From assembly GCA_002327305.1 (NCBI GenBank), contig DCUZ01000027.1, forward strand, positions 608 to 36,317: a DNA stretch of 35,710 nucleotides, read 5' to 3'. The position numbers were made by a program, and so were the translations under genes. The stretch's first letter is position 1; each line of letters starts with the position of its first letter. Shown piece by piece: positions 17,053-23,992 of this stretch. The DNA is from Holophagales bacterium UBA2201 (GTDB lineage: Bacteria > Acidobacteriota > Thermoanaerobaculia > UBA2201). The notes under the pieces are model-generated. The model did not search any database and had not been told where the DNA came from. It saw only the letters and a list, made by a program, of their open reading frames with translations.

Positions 17053-17081
17053 CCGATCCGATGATGGGAGAATAGAGTCCC

Positions 17082-17429
17082 GTGAATATCCTCGCCCTGC
17101 TCCTGGGAGCCCTCTTGCTCTCCACCGCGCCCGCCCCCCCGGCCGGCCCGATCGAAGGCGCGTCCCTCCAGGAGCCCGAGGACCCCAGCCGCGTCCTCAA
17201 CCTCCTCGACGGCCTCGTCGAACGGGCCCAAGAGAGCAGTCCGTTCCTCGCCCTCGTCATCCGGTGCCTGGGCTTTCTTGTTTGGCTCTTCCTCCGCATC
17301 AAGGTGTGGGGTCCGTCGGTCCTGGTGACTACCGTGGTCGTTATCGGATTTTTGGTCTGGCAGGGGCGGAGGAAGAATAAAGAGATCCCACAGGCACAAG
17401 AAGTCTTGGAAGAAGAAAGTGAGATGTAG
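17082..17429 (+). CDS. Small membrane protein of unknown function
   Basis: A 115-residue protein starting at GTG, with a GGGAG site upstream. It has a signal-peptide-like or first membrane helix (1-20, LALLLGALLLSTAPAPPAG), an acidic linker, then a hydrophobic part with one or two helices (about 45-90, FLALVIRCLGFLVWLFL and VLVTTVVVIGFLVW). It ends in a charged tail (QGRRKNKEIPQ onward). I do not recognise the family. It probably shares the methyltransferase transcript. Its end lies just before a low-GC, repeat-containing segment. Confidence 0.6.
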   Translation: MNILALLLGALLLSTAPAPPAGPIEGASLQEPEDPSRVLNLLDGLVERAQESSPFLALVIRCLGFLVWLFLRIKVWGPSVLVTTVVVIGFLVWQGRRKNKEIPQAQEVLEEESEM

Positions 17430-17443
17430 CCGCTTCTGATTCA

Positions 17444-17539
17444 GTTTCGAGTTTCGAGTTTAAAGTTTCGAGTTCCCCCTCCCGAATTTAGGCGGGCAGG
17501 CTTCAGACGGCAGACTACAGGCAACAGGCGGCAGGCCCC
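17444..17539. repeat. Two adjacent heptamer arrays, GTTTCGA and AGGCNNC types
   Basis: From 17444 the units are GTTTCGA, GTTTCGA, GTTTAAA, GTTTCGA, GTTCCCC. From 17491 they are GGCGGGC, AGGCTTC, AGACGGC, AGACTAC, AGGCAAC, AGGCGGC, AGGCCCC. Both runs keep a 7-bp register. The first unit is the reverse complement (shifted) of the unit in the array at 32453. Confidence 0.75.
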
Positions 17540-17575
17540 ATACTCCAGATTTCTCCCCAGCCAATGCTTCTGTAG

Positions 17576-17597
17576 CGTCCTCAGTGTGCTGAGGACG
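17576..17597. repeat. Perfect 9-bp inverted repeat (hairpin) in the 17430-17675 gap
   Basis: CGTCCTCAG, loop TGTG, CTGAGGACG. No T-run follows on either strand, so it is not a typical terminator. ATGTAGCCGC occurs on both sides (17424-17433 and 17613-17622), and GCTTCTG flanks the hairpin twice. This looks like a small interspersed element; no gene is seen in this gap. Confidence 0.5.
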
Positions 17598-17675
17598 GCT
17601 TCTGCCGCCAGAATGTAGCCGCAGGATTTACGCCTGAGGGGCATAGAACGCGTTTTGCGAGGCATTTGCCTTTAT

Positions 17676-18476
17676 TCAGCGATGATCAGGGAACCTTGGA
17701 ACAACATCTCGATCCTTGACTTTATGTGGCGCATAATCCGGATACGGGACCATGGCCCGCGCTTCCATCCATCTATAAAACTGACCATTTCCCATAACAA
17801 CATCCGCATCAAATTGATTCTCATCATAGAACCACATTAAATATCGGATAGCATCCCAAGAGCCATCTTTCCCAGCCGAACGAATGAAATACTCTTGCGA
17901 TGGGCCAGTTTCAAATACACAAAATTGAAAATCATGATCCCATGCATCTTTAAGATAAAGTTTGTCGATAAGGCCAGAATCAACGTTCCCCTTTTTCAGC
18001 ATCCGAATGATGTGCTCTCCAGAGATATTTCCCCAGCATACGGGAGAAACTTGTTGCTCTTGGGGAACATACGTTTCTTGAGCCACATAATAGGTCTCCC
18101 ATGCCATCGCCCAATCCTTCATCCTATGCATAGTCGTTTTAAGGCGCTCACGATCTATTGCATGATATCTTGCTTCAGCAAAAAGTGTTCCCGTATAAAA
18201 CATGTTGAAAAGACAGATACAATAGGTCATCCATATGAAGGTTTTCTGCCAAAGCTTGTAGTGGATCTTTCTGCCTACCCACAAACACAGAATAAGAATA
18301 GCAATCGACGCCATTACGGCTGCTCCGACGAGAAGGGTGTTCATCCTAACGCCGTGGAAATAGAATCCATACTTACTGTGGATAAAAGATGAAATAACCA
18401 TCCATGCACCGATGGAGAACGAAAATGCAATGAAAGGGAACAACCTCCACCGGATGGAGCTAATGGGATTGCTCAT
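17676..18476 (-). CDS. Membrane protein with GspG-like pseudopilin C-terminal domain
   Basis: About 266 residues from the ATG at 18476; an ATG at 18497 would add seven. Hydrophobic helices lie near the N-terminus (FPFIAFSFSIGAWMVISS), then TLLVGAAVMASIAILILCLW, and a third (FIWMTYCICLFNMFYTGTLF). The third runs straight into an amphipathic pilin-like helix (ending MKDWAMAWETYYVAQETYVP). The end has the type II secretion GspG pattern: LKDAWDHDFQFCVF, then YFIRSAGKDGSWDA. Pseudopilins build the piston of type II secretion or pilus systems, but this one lacks a prepilin cleavage site and has two extra helices, so its role is unknown. The gene overlaps the end of the rlmB-type gene and is strongly AT-rich compared with its neighbours, pointing to transfer. 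Confidence 0.65.
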   Translation of the reverse strand: MSNPISSIRWRLFPFIAFSFSIGAWMVISSFIHSKYGFYFHGVRMNTLLVGAAVMASIAILILCLWVGRKIHYKLWQKTFIWMTYCICLFNMFYTGTLFAEARYHAIDRERLKTTMHRMKDWAMAWETYYVAQETYVPQEQQVSPVCWGNISGEHIIRMLKKGNVDSGLIDKLYLKDAWDHDFQFCVFETGPSQEYFIRSAGKDGSWDAIRYLMWFYDENQFDADVVMGNGQFYRWMEARAMVPYPDYAPHKVKDRDVVPRFPDHR

Positions 18477-19197
18477 TAACTTGCTTGCCCACTTCATACA
18501 TCAATATCCCCGCCGCCGTCGAAACATTGAGCGAATCAATCTTCCCCTTCATGGGAATGCCCACGAGGAAGTCGCATTCCTGCTTGAGGTAATCCGACAA
18601 CCCCTTGCCCTCCGTCCCCATCACCAGCAGGGTCTTGGGATCGAACTTCACCTCCCCCACCGGATCACCCTCCATCGTGGCGCCATAGACCCAGTAGCCG
18701 GCCGCCTTGGCCTTTTTAATGAACGCGGCGGCGTTGGAGATGCTGCCGATGGAGAGGTGGGCGACGGCGCCGGCGCTGGTCTCGTACACCGTCTCGGAGA
18801 GCGGGGCCGACTCGTGGACGGTGACCCCCACGCAGGCAAACCCCAGGCCGCACGCGGTGCGGAGGATGGCCCCCAGGTTCCGGGGGTCGTTGATCTTGTG
18901 GAGGAGGAGCAGGGGGCGGCCCGCCGCGCGAATGAGCAGGTCGTCCTCCCCCATCACCGCGGCCGTGGCGATCTGGGCGGCGATCCAGTGACGGCGGTTC
19001 TCGTTGCGGAAGAAGTCGGCCCCCGTCCAGTGGACGGGGACGCCCCGGGCCCTGCACAGCTCCGTCACCCGGTCGGTCTTGGCGTCGAAATGGCCGCGCT
19101 TGAGATAGACGACGCGCACGCTCCGGCCCCCCTCGAGGGCCTCCAGGACCGCGTGGGCGCCGAAAACGGTCAGAGCGCCGCCAGCACCGCGCACCAT
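18460..19197 (-). CDS. rlmB: TrmH-family (SPOUT) 23S rRNA 2'-O-methyltransferase, RlmB type
   Basis: A 245-residue protein with the three SpoU/TrmH motifs: NDPRNLGAILRTA (motif 1), LLVMGTEGKGLS (motif 2) and IPMKGKIDSLNVSTAAGILMYE (motif 3, which closes the trefoil knot). The N-terminal part (TVFGAHAVLEALEGGRSVRVVYL) is the substrate-binding domain of RlmB-like enzymes, which methylate G2251 of 23S rRNA. Start 19197 overlaps the end of ispF by 28 bases. A much longer open frame continues upstream on this strand, but it is out of frame with ispF and reads as shadow. RlmB against TrmH-like paralogues of other specificity cannot be settled here. Confidence 0.88.
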   Translation of the reverse strand: MVRGAGGALTVFGAHAVLEALEGGRSVRVVYLKRGHFDAKTDRVTELCRARGVPVHWTGADFFRNENRRHWIAAQIATAAVMGEDDLLIRAAGRPLLLLHKINDPRNLGAILRTACGLGFACVGVTVHESAPLSETVYETSAGAVAHLSIGSISNAAAFIKKAKAAGYWVYGATMEGDPVGEVKFDPKTLLVMGTEGKGLSDYLKQECDFLVGIPMKGKIDSLNVSTAAGILMYEVGKQVNEQSH

Positions 19198-19697
19198 GCC
19201 GCGATCCCTTCCGCCTCCCCCACCCACCCCATCCCCTCGTTGGTCTTCCCCTTCAGCGAAACGGCCCCTTCGTCCACCTCCAGCAGTTCGGCCAGGCGCC
19301 GCCGCATGGCCGGCTTGTGGGGGGCGATGCGGGGCGTCTCGGCGATGATGACCAGGTCGATGTTCACCACGCGAAAACCGGAGTGACGCTCCCGGATGCG
19401 CTCCAGGGCCTGCTTCAGGAGTCCGGTGCTGTCGGCCCCGCGGTACCGCTCGTCGGTCGGGGGGAAGAGCTCTCCGATGTCGGGCATCCCCGCCGCCCCG
19501 AGGAGGGCGTCGGTAAGGGCGTGGAGGGCGCAATCGGCGTCGGAATGGCCGGCGAGGCCGGGGGTGTTGGGCACCTCCACCCCGCAGAGCCGCAAAGTCC
19601 GCTGGTGGTCGAACCGGTGGCTGTCGTAGCCCAACCCCACCCGCATCGATCCAGCGGCTTCCGTTTTTTCCATCGGCATCTCCATTTGCACTGCCAT
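19170..19697 (-). CDS. ispF: 2-C-methyl-D-erythritol 2,4-cyclodiphosphate synthase
   Basis: A 175-residue protein with the IspF signature: MRVGLGYDSHRF (metal-binding Asp and His), LAGHSDADCALHALTDALLGA and DIGELFPPTD. IspF forms the cyclic diphosphate in the non-mevalonate isoprenoid pathway and works as a trimer. The ATG at 19697 is chosen because AAAGGTGAG lies just upstream; it adds about 17 residues before the usual start, and the internal ATG before RVGLGYD is an alternative. Upstream lies the 19721-19806 heptamer array, which supplies AT-rich promoter-like sequence. The gene overlaps the rlmB-type gene downstream; its usual partner ispD is absent here. Confidence 0.95.
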   Translation of the reverse strand: MAVQMEMPMEKTEAAGSMRVGLGYDSHRFDHQRTLRLCGVEVPNTPGLAGHSDADCALHALTDALLGAAGMPDIGELFPPTDERYRGADSTGLLKQALERIRERHSGFRVVNIDLVIIAETPRIAPHKPAMRRRLAELLEVDEGAVSLKGKTNEGMGWVGEAEGIAAWCAVLAAL

Positions 19698-19720
19698 CGC
19701 ACTCACCTTTCGGGAAAAGC

Positions 19721-19806
19721 GTAAATAGTAAATGGTAAATAGTAAATGGAGAAAGATAAAGTTCCGCGCTTTGTGCTCTTTACCATTTACCCTTTACCCT
19801 TTACGC
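19721..19806. repeat. Inverted pair of heptamer arrays (GTAAATR / TTTACCC)
   Basis: Left: GTAAATA, GTAAATG, GTAAATA, GTAAATG (19721-19748). Right: TTTACCA, TTTACCC, TTTACCC, TTTACGC (19779-19806). The right side is the near reverse complement of the left (both outer ends read GCGTAAA on their own strand), with a 30-bp centre. It could fold into an imperfect hairpin. It fills the gap between ispF and the adenosine-specific kinase gene. On the minus strand the left half offers TACTAT boxes every 14 bp upstream of ispF. Confidence 0.75.
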
Positions 19807-19809
19807 TTC

Positions 19810-20292
19810 TCATTGTTTATACCCGATCATCCTCAGGAACTCCCTCCGCTTCTTCCTGTCCTCGTCGCTCTCCACCCCCTTGGGCGCCCCGCCGTCCACC
19901 ACCCCCAGGATGCCGTTGCCCTGCGGAAGGGCGGCGACGACGGCGTGGACGGGGTTGGCGGTGGCGCAGAAGACGGTGGCCACCTCCTGGCACGCCTTGA
20001 CCGCGTTGAGGACATTGACGGGGTAGGCGTCCTTGAGGATGAGACAGAAACAATGCCCCGAAGCCAGGGCCTGGAGGTTGCCGGCGGCGGCCCCGATCAG
20101 ATCGGGATCGTTCCCCTCGGTGCGGATGAGACAGGGGCCCGAGGCCTCGGAGAAGGCCAGGCCGAACTTGGCCTGCGGGACCGAAGTGACCATGATCTCG
20201 TAAAGGTCCTCGGCGGTCTTGATGAAGTGGCTCTGCCCCAGGATGAGGTTGCACCCCTCGGGGAGGGTCAGCGGAATCGATCTCAGGTCCAT
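19810..20292 (-). CDS. Adenosine-specific kinase (Adenosine_kin / DUF355 family)
   Basis: A 160-residue cytoplasmic protein that matches the small adenosine-specific kinase family along its whole length: NLILGQSHFIKTAEDLYEIM, KFGLAFSEASGPCLIRTEGND, GHCFCLILKDAYPVNVLNAVK and VFCATANPVHAVVA. Family members were studied structurally in archaea, and the annotated activity (phosphorylating adenosine) rests on limited data. The start is well fixed: AAAGGAG lies about 8 bp upstream of the ATG, and a TACAAT -10 box is at 20313-20318. It is the first gene of the minus-strand group that continues with ispF, and it is divergent from the lyase-like gene at 20390. Confidence 0.88.
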   Translation of the reverse strand: MDLRSIPLTLPEGCNLILGQSHFIKTAEDLYEIMVTSVPQAKFGLAFSEASGPCLIRTEGNDPDLIGAAAGNLQALASGHCFCLILKDAYPVNVLNAVKACQEVATVFCATANPVHAVVAALPQGNGILGVVDGGAPKGVESDEDRKKRREFLRMIGYKQ

Positions 20293-20312
20293 GGTCGGAC
20301 TCCTTTCGCCCT

Positions 20313-20318
20313 ATTGTA
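20313..20318 (-). promoter_or_regulatory. -10 box of the adenosine-specific kinase gene
   Basis: TACAAT on the minus strand, followed by AAAGGAG and the start codon. No good -35 box is seen at 17 bp; the sequence there overlaps the -35 of the opposite promoter (20337-20342). Confidence 0.5.
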
Positions 20319-20336
20319 GCACCGCCGGAGGACGGC

Positions 20337-20365
20337 TTGACAGGGGACGGGCGGACGGATAGGAT
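20337..20365 (+). promoter_or_regulatory. Promoter of the heparinase-like gene
   Basis: Consensus TTGACA (20337-20342), a 17-bp spacer, TAGGAT (20360-20365). A strong ribosome-binding site (AAGGAGGT) and the ATG at 20390 follow. Confidence 0.65.
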
Positions 20366-20389
20366 GGGGGGCGACCAAGGAGGTCCCCC

Positions 20390-22753
20390 ATGCGCAACCC
20401 CTTCGCCACAGTCCTCGTGCTCCTGGCGGCAGCCATCGCCGCGGCCCAGAACACCGCCCATCCCCGCCTCTGGATCACCGCCGACGATCTGCCCCGCCTG
20501 CGGGGCTGGGCGGTGCAGTCCAACCCCCTGTGGAGCGGGGGGCTGGACCTCCTGGGACAGGAGGCCAAGGCGGAAATGGATGCCGGGAACATTCCGTCCG
20601 GGGACAGCGGCGGGACCACCTGGACCGAGTTCCCGTGCGAAATGTACTCTGAGCTGTTCGCTTTTCTCTCCCTCGTGGACCCCGATCCTGGAGCCCGGGC
20701 CGACTACGCCGCGCGGGCCCGCACCCTGCTGATGCACGCCATCACCGAAGCGGCCAAGGGGGCGGCCGAAGGGCTCCCCTTCCGCGACCCCTCCTTTGCC
20801 ACTTCCGACCGCTCGCGGTGGACCGGCGAGGGGTTCGGCCTCACGGTGGATTGGATCTATCCCTCCCTCTCCGCCGCCGACAAGGCCGCCATCCGGCAGG
20901 TCTTTCTCCGCTGGGTCCAGGAGATCAAGACCACGGGATACCACCACCCCGAACCCGTGGGCCTGGTGAACGATCCCGCCCTGCTCACGACCGAGCAGGT
21001 GCGGTGGGCCGGGAACAACTACTTCGCCGCCGGAATGCGGAACATCGGCCTCATGGCCATGGCCCTGGATGAAGCGGACGACCCCGGCGGGACCCTGCGC
21101 GCCGGCTTGGAGATCGCCACGGGGGCCTACCTCTATCTGTACCACCACCTGCTCTCCACCGATGCCCGCGGGGGCTTCGCGCCGGAGGGGTTCGAATACG
21201 GCCCCCAGACCCTGGCCTACGGCGCGCAATTGTTGTGGGCCCTGGAAACGGCGGGTCAGGACGACCCGGCCGTGTGGGGACCGCAGGCGTGCTGGGCCGA
21301 CCAGCCCTTCTGGAACGACCTGGTCCCGGCCTATCTCAACTCCCTCAGCCCGGCGACGGCGACCGTCCCCGGGGCCGAATGGATGGGACCCGTCTACCTC
21401 CCCGCCTGGTACGGCGACGGCCAGCGCTACTGGGCCCCCGATCTCGCCGCCACTTCCGGTCCCCTGGCGCTCCACCACCTCCGGGCCGGCGCCGCCGCCT
21501 CGGCCGAGGCCCTGCGGTGGATCCAACTCCACGTCCCCGCCGGGGGCGCGGAGGGCCTGCTCGAACGGGTGGAGGACGCCCAATCCTTTTCCGAGGCGAT
21601 CTTCTATTTCCTCCTTTTCGACCCAGCAGGCGCCGCGCCGCAGGACCCCCGCCCCGGCACTGCCACGGAGTGGTACGCCCCGGGAACGGGCCGGGTCCTT
21701 GCCCGGACGGGATGGGACGCCGGGGCCGCCTGGTTCACCTACTTCCTGGGCTGGGAGAGCATCGACCACCAGTTGGCGGAGGGCAACCAGTTCGAATTCT
21801 ACCGCGGGGGCGAATGGCTCACCAAATCGCGCGTGGGATGGGACGGCATCTCGTCGCTCTGCACCATCGGGCGCTCGGACTATCACAACACCCTGGCCCT
21901 GGAAAACGACCCCATCGACCGGGAGCCGGACTTCTTTCTGTGGCTGTGCCAGCAAAACGGCTCGCAGTGGATGTTCGGCCCCTCGGGGGATGGCGTCATC
22001 GGGGCGCTGAGCCTTCAGTCTCGGTATGTCCATGCCCATGGCGACGCGACCGACCTCTACAATTCGGATTATGAAGAGGTCACCGACATCACCCACGCCA
22101 GCCGCTCCATCCTCTGGCTCAAGCCCGACCACATCGTCGTCTACGACCGGGCCGAGTCGGCCACCGCGGGGCGGTTCAAGCGGTTCTGGCTCAACCTCCC
22201 CGCCCCCGCCGTGATCGCCGGGAACCAGGCCCTGATGACCACGGCCTCGGGCCAGCGCCTCTCGATCACGGCCCTCCTCCCCGCCGGCGCCGCCCTCTCC
22301 TCTTCGGCCTCGGAGGACCTGCCCGATACGGCCGACGGGGAGATCATGCACTTCCGTTTTCTTAACGAAGCTCCCGGCGGCCCGGCGTCGGTCCGATTTC
22401 TCCATGTCCTGCAGGGGATGGACGCGGGGGATGGTGCCGATGCCGCCCTCCGGGTCTCTTCCACTGCCGGCACTCCGTACGAGGGGGCCCGGGTGGGTGC
22501 ATCGGTCGTCCTCTTCCCCGTCACGGCCGGCGCCCCGTTCGCCTCCACCACCTATCGCGTCCCCTCCTCCGTCCGTTCCCACTTCGTCACCGGCTTGGAG
22601 CCGGGAGCGCCCTACGGCGTGACGGCGGCGGAGAGCGGCGGCGAATGGACGGTGACCGTGGGCGCCGGAGCCACCCACCGGGCCGACGAGGGGGGCGTGC
22701 TGGCCTTCAGTCCGGGTGGGGGCTCCCACGACCGGCCGCTGGAGAAGCCCTGA
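20390..22753 (+). CDS. Secreted heparinase II/III-like protein (polysaccharide lyase fold)
   Basis: A 787-residue protein with a signal peptide (about 1-19, ending AAAQN). The N-terminal half is helical and fits the alpha/alpha toroid of heparinase II and alginate lyases (HPRLWITADDLPRL, WAGNNYFAAGMRNIGLMAMAL, FAPEGFEYGPQTLAYGAQLLWAL). The second half carries the heparinase II/III beta-sandwich signature: WESIDHQLAEGNQFEFYRGG, then RSDYHNTLAL and DITHASRSILWLKPDHIVVYDR. Enzymes of this fold cut uronic-acid-containing polysaccharides by beta-elimination; the actual substrate is unknown. Residues such as His and Tyr in YHHPEPVG and the SDYHN segment are candidates for catalysis, not proven. The gene has its own promoter and AAGGAGGT site. 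No transporter for sugars lies next to it. Confidence 0.8.
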   Translation: MRNPFATVLVLLAAAIAAAQNTAHPRLWITADDLPRLRGWAVQSNPLWSGGLDLLGQEAKAEMDAGNIPSGDSGGTTWTEFPCEMYSELFAFLSLVDPDPGARADYAARARTLLMHAITEAAKGAAEGLPFRDPSFATSDRSRWTGEGFGLTVDWIYPSLSAADKAAIRQVFLRWVQEIKTTGYHHPEPVGLVNDPALLTTEQVRWAGNNYFAAGMRNIGLMAMALDEADDPGGTLRAGLEIATGAYLYLYHHLLSTDARGGFAPEGFEYGPQTLAYGAQLLWALETAGQDDPAVWGPQACWADQPFWNDLVPAYLNSLSPATATVPGAEWMGPVYLPAWYGDGQRYWAPDLAATSGPLALHHLRAGAAASAEALRWIQLHVPAGGAEGLLERVEDAQSFSEAIFYFLLFDPAGAAPQDPRPGTATEWYAPGTGRVLARTGWDAGAAWFTYFLGWESIDHQLAEGNQFEFYRGGEWLTKSRVGWDGISSLCTIGRSDYHNTLALENDPIDREPDFFLWLCQQNGSQWMFGPSGDGVIGALSLQSRYVHAHGDATDLYNSDYEEVTDITHASRSILWLKPDHIVVYDRAESATAGRFKRFWLNLPAPAVIAGNQALMTTASGQRLSITALLPAGAALSSSASEDLPDTADGEIMHFRFLNEAPGGPASVRFLHVLQGMDAGDGADAALRVSSTAGTPYEGARVGASVVLFPVTAGAPFASTTYRVPSSVRSHFVTGLEPGAPYGVTAAESGGEWTVTVGAGATHRADEGGVLAFSPGGGSHDRPLEKP

Positions 22754-22848
22754 AATCGGGTTAGTTCCGCATCTTTCGCTTTGATGATTTATCAAGGAGC
22801 CGTCACAGACCGGCCTGCGCAGAGCAGGCGCAACACTTCCACTTCCCG

Positions 22849-22939
22849 CTTTTCACCTCTCGCCTCTCACGTTTCACGTCTCACGTCTCACCTCTCACCT
22901 CTCACCTCTCACGTCTCACGTCTCACGTCTCACGTCTCA
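22849..22939. repeat. Heptamer array, CGTCTCA/CCTCTCA type (13 units)
   Basis: Thirteen consecutive 7-bp units occupy exactly 91 bp: CTTTTCA, CCTCTCG, CCTCTCA, CGTTTCA, CGTCTCA twice, CCTCTCA three times, CGTCTCA four times. The unit switches between CG and CC in blocks. Two more degenerate units precede it (22835-22848). It ends 7 bp before TATAAT and 19 bp before the desaturase start. A GC hairpin (GCCTGC, loop, GCAGGC, 22813-22829) lies upstream, possibly the terminator-like end of the lyase gene. Confidence 0.85.
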
Positions 22940-22946
22940 CGTGCTT

Positions 22947-22952
22947 TATAAT
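22947..22952 (+). promoter_or_regulatory. TATAAT -10 box, 6 nt before the desaturase start
   Basis: Consensus TATAAT, then AGCTCC, then ATG at 22959. No -35 match is seen; the expected place is inside the heptamer array. Predicts a leaderless mRNA. Confidence 0.5.
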
Positions 22953-22958
22953 AGCTCC

Positions 22959-23912
22959 ATGGAATCCACCTGGACGAAGGCGGCCCTGCCCATCCTCGAG
23001 GAGGCCCGGCTTGCGGTCGGGCCCGAGGCGGTGGAGCGCCTGCATGTCAAAACTCCCTGGCGCCATTTCGCCGTCACGGCCCGGCAGTTCATCTTTCTTT
23101 TTGGGTGCGGCGCCGCGCTTTGGTTCGTCACCCACCCCCTGCTCGTCGCGCCGCTGGCGGCAATCCTGGGGCTGACGGTCTTCAACTTCACCGTCCTCCT
23201 CCACGAACAACTCCACCAATTGATCTTCGCCAGGCCCCATCCCCGGTGGCATCGGTTCCTGGGCCAACTCTACGCCTTCTGGAGCGGCATCTCCGCCGCG
23301 CAGTTCACCCGCTGGCACCTGGACCACCACCGCCACTTAGGCTCCTCCACCCTCGACCCCAAGCGACACCACCTCTCCCCCAAGATCAACGCCCGGTGGC
23401 TCAAGCTTCTCTACTTCACCCCGGCCCTCTTCTTCATCTACTTCCGGGCCGCCGCCCGGGAGACCGCCACCTACGACGAGGCCCTGCGCCGAAAGATCGC
23501 CCGCGAGCGGTGGGTGAGCATCGGCGGCCACCTGGCCATCCAGGCGGCGCTGGTGGTTTTCGGCGGCTGGGGCGTCTGGCTGAGGGTGTACGCCCTCCCC
23601 GTGGGCGTCTTCTTCCCCCCGGCCTTCGCCCTCAACCGCCTGGGCCAGCACTACGCCATAAAAACAGACGATCCCGCCGGCTGGACCACCTGGGTCGCGG
23701 GCTCGTGGTTCTGGGACTTCATCTACCTCCATTCCGATTACCACCTGGAACACCACCTGTTCCCCTCGGTCCCCTGCTACCACCTGCCGGAACTCCAGCG
23801 GCGCCTCGTCCCCTTCCACGAACGGCACGGCTTGAGACGCTGGTCCTACGGCGGGCTGTTCTGGGGCTACATCGTCCGGAACCGGGCGCCGCACACCCAC
23901 TGGCCCGGATGA
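22959..23912 (+). CDS. Membrane fatty acid desaturase/hydroxylase-type protein
   Basis: A 317-residue inner-membrane di-iron enzyme. The three histidine boxes are HEQLH (82-86), HLDHH (120-124) and HLEHH (262-266), the last in HLEHHLFPSVPCYHLP. Hydrophobic stretches at about 44-58, 62-80 and 180-210 give the usual helices with the boxes on the cytoplasmic side. Such enzymes use O2 to desaturate or hydroxylate acyl chains or carotenoids; the substrate is not readable. The start at 22959 is chosen because TATAAT ends 6 nt earlier; an upstream ATG at 22941 would sit inside the -10 region. The stop overlaps a 27-codon frame (23909) as ATGA. Confidence 0.85.
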   Translation: MESTWTKAALPILEEARLAVGPEAVERLHVKTPWRHFAVTARQFIFLFGCGAALWFVTHPLLVAPLAAILGLTVFNFTVLLHEQLHQLIFARPHPRWHRFLGQLYAFWSGISAAQFTRWHLDHHRHLGSSTLDPKRHHLSPKINARWLKLLYFTPALFFIYFRAAARETATYDEALRRKIARERWVSIGGHLAIQAALVVFGGWGVWLRVYALPVGVFFPPAFALNRLGQHYAIKTDDPAGWTTWVAGSWFWDFIYLHSDYHLEHHLFPSVPCYHLPELQRRLVPFHERHGLRRWSYGGLFWGYIVRNRAPHTHWPG

Positions 23913-23992
23913 CCCTTTCCCCCATGACGCGGCCCCCTTCGGAGACCATGGATCCGGCGGCGCCCCCCACCTCCCGCGCGGAGACCGCCTGA
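23909..23992 (+). CDS. Possible 27-residue coupling peptide between desaturase and YfhO-like genes
   Basis: The frame begins at an ATGA overlap with the desaturase stop and ends at a TGATG overlap with the next start (TGA 23990-23992, ATG 23992). The peptide is rich in Pro, Thr and Ala (MTLSPMTRPPSETMDPAAPP...) and looks like no known protein. Exact overlaps at both ends would let ribosomes pass without gaps to the YfhO-like gene, so it may act as a coupling frame rather than as a protein. It could be chance. Confidence 0.3.
   Translation: MTLSPMTRPPSETMDPAAPPTSRAETA

Noticed and set aside
18460..19533. A 357-residue version of the RlmB-type protein starting at 19533
   Set aside because: The extra part lies antisense-frame inside ispF and is a low-complexity G/R/P sequence; the conserved N-terminus begins just after 19197.
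19817..22795. A very long open frame on the minus strand (992 codons)
   Set aside because: It is the antisense of the heparinase-like gene and of other-frame DNA in GC-rich sequence; its composition is unlike a protein and it crosses the divergent promoters.
22849..22939. The heptamer array as a CRISPR array
   Set aside because: The period is 7 bp with no spacers, and there are no cas genes in the window.
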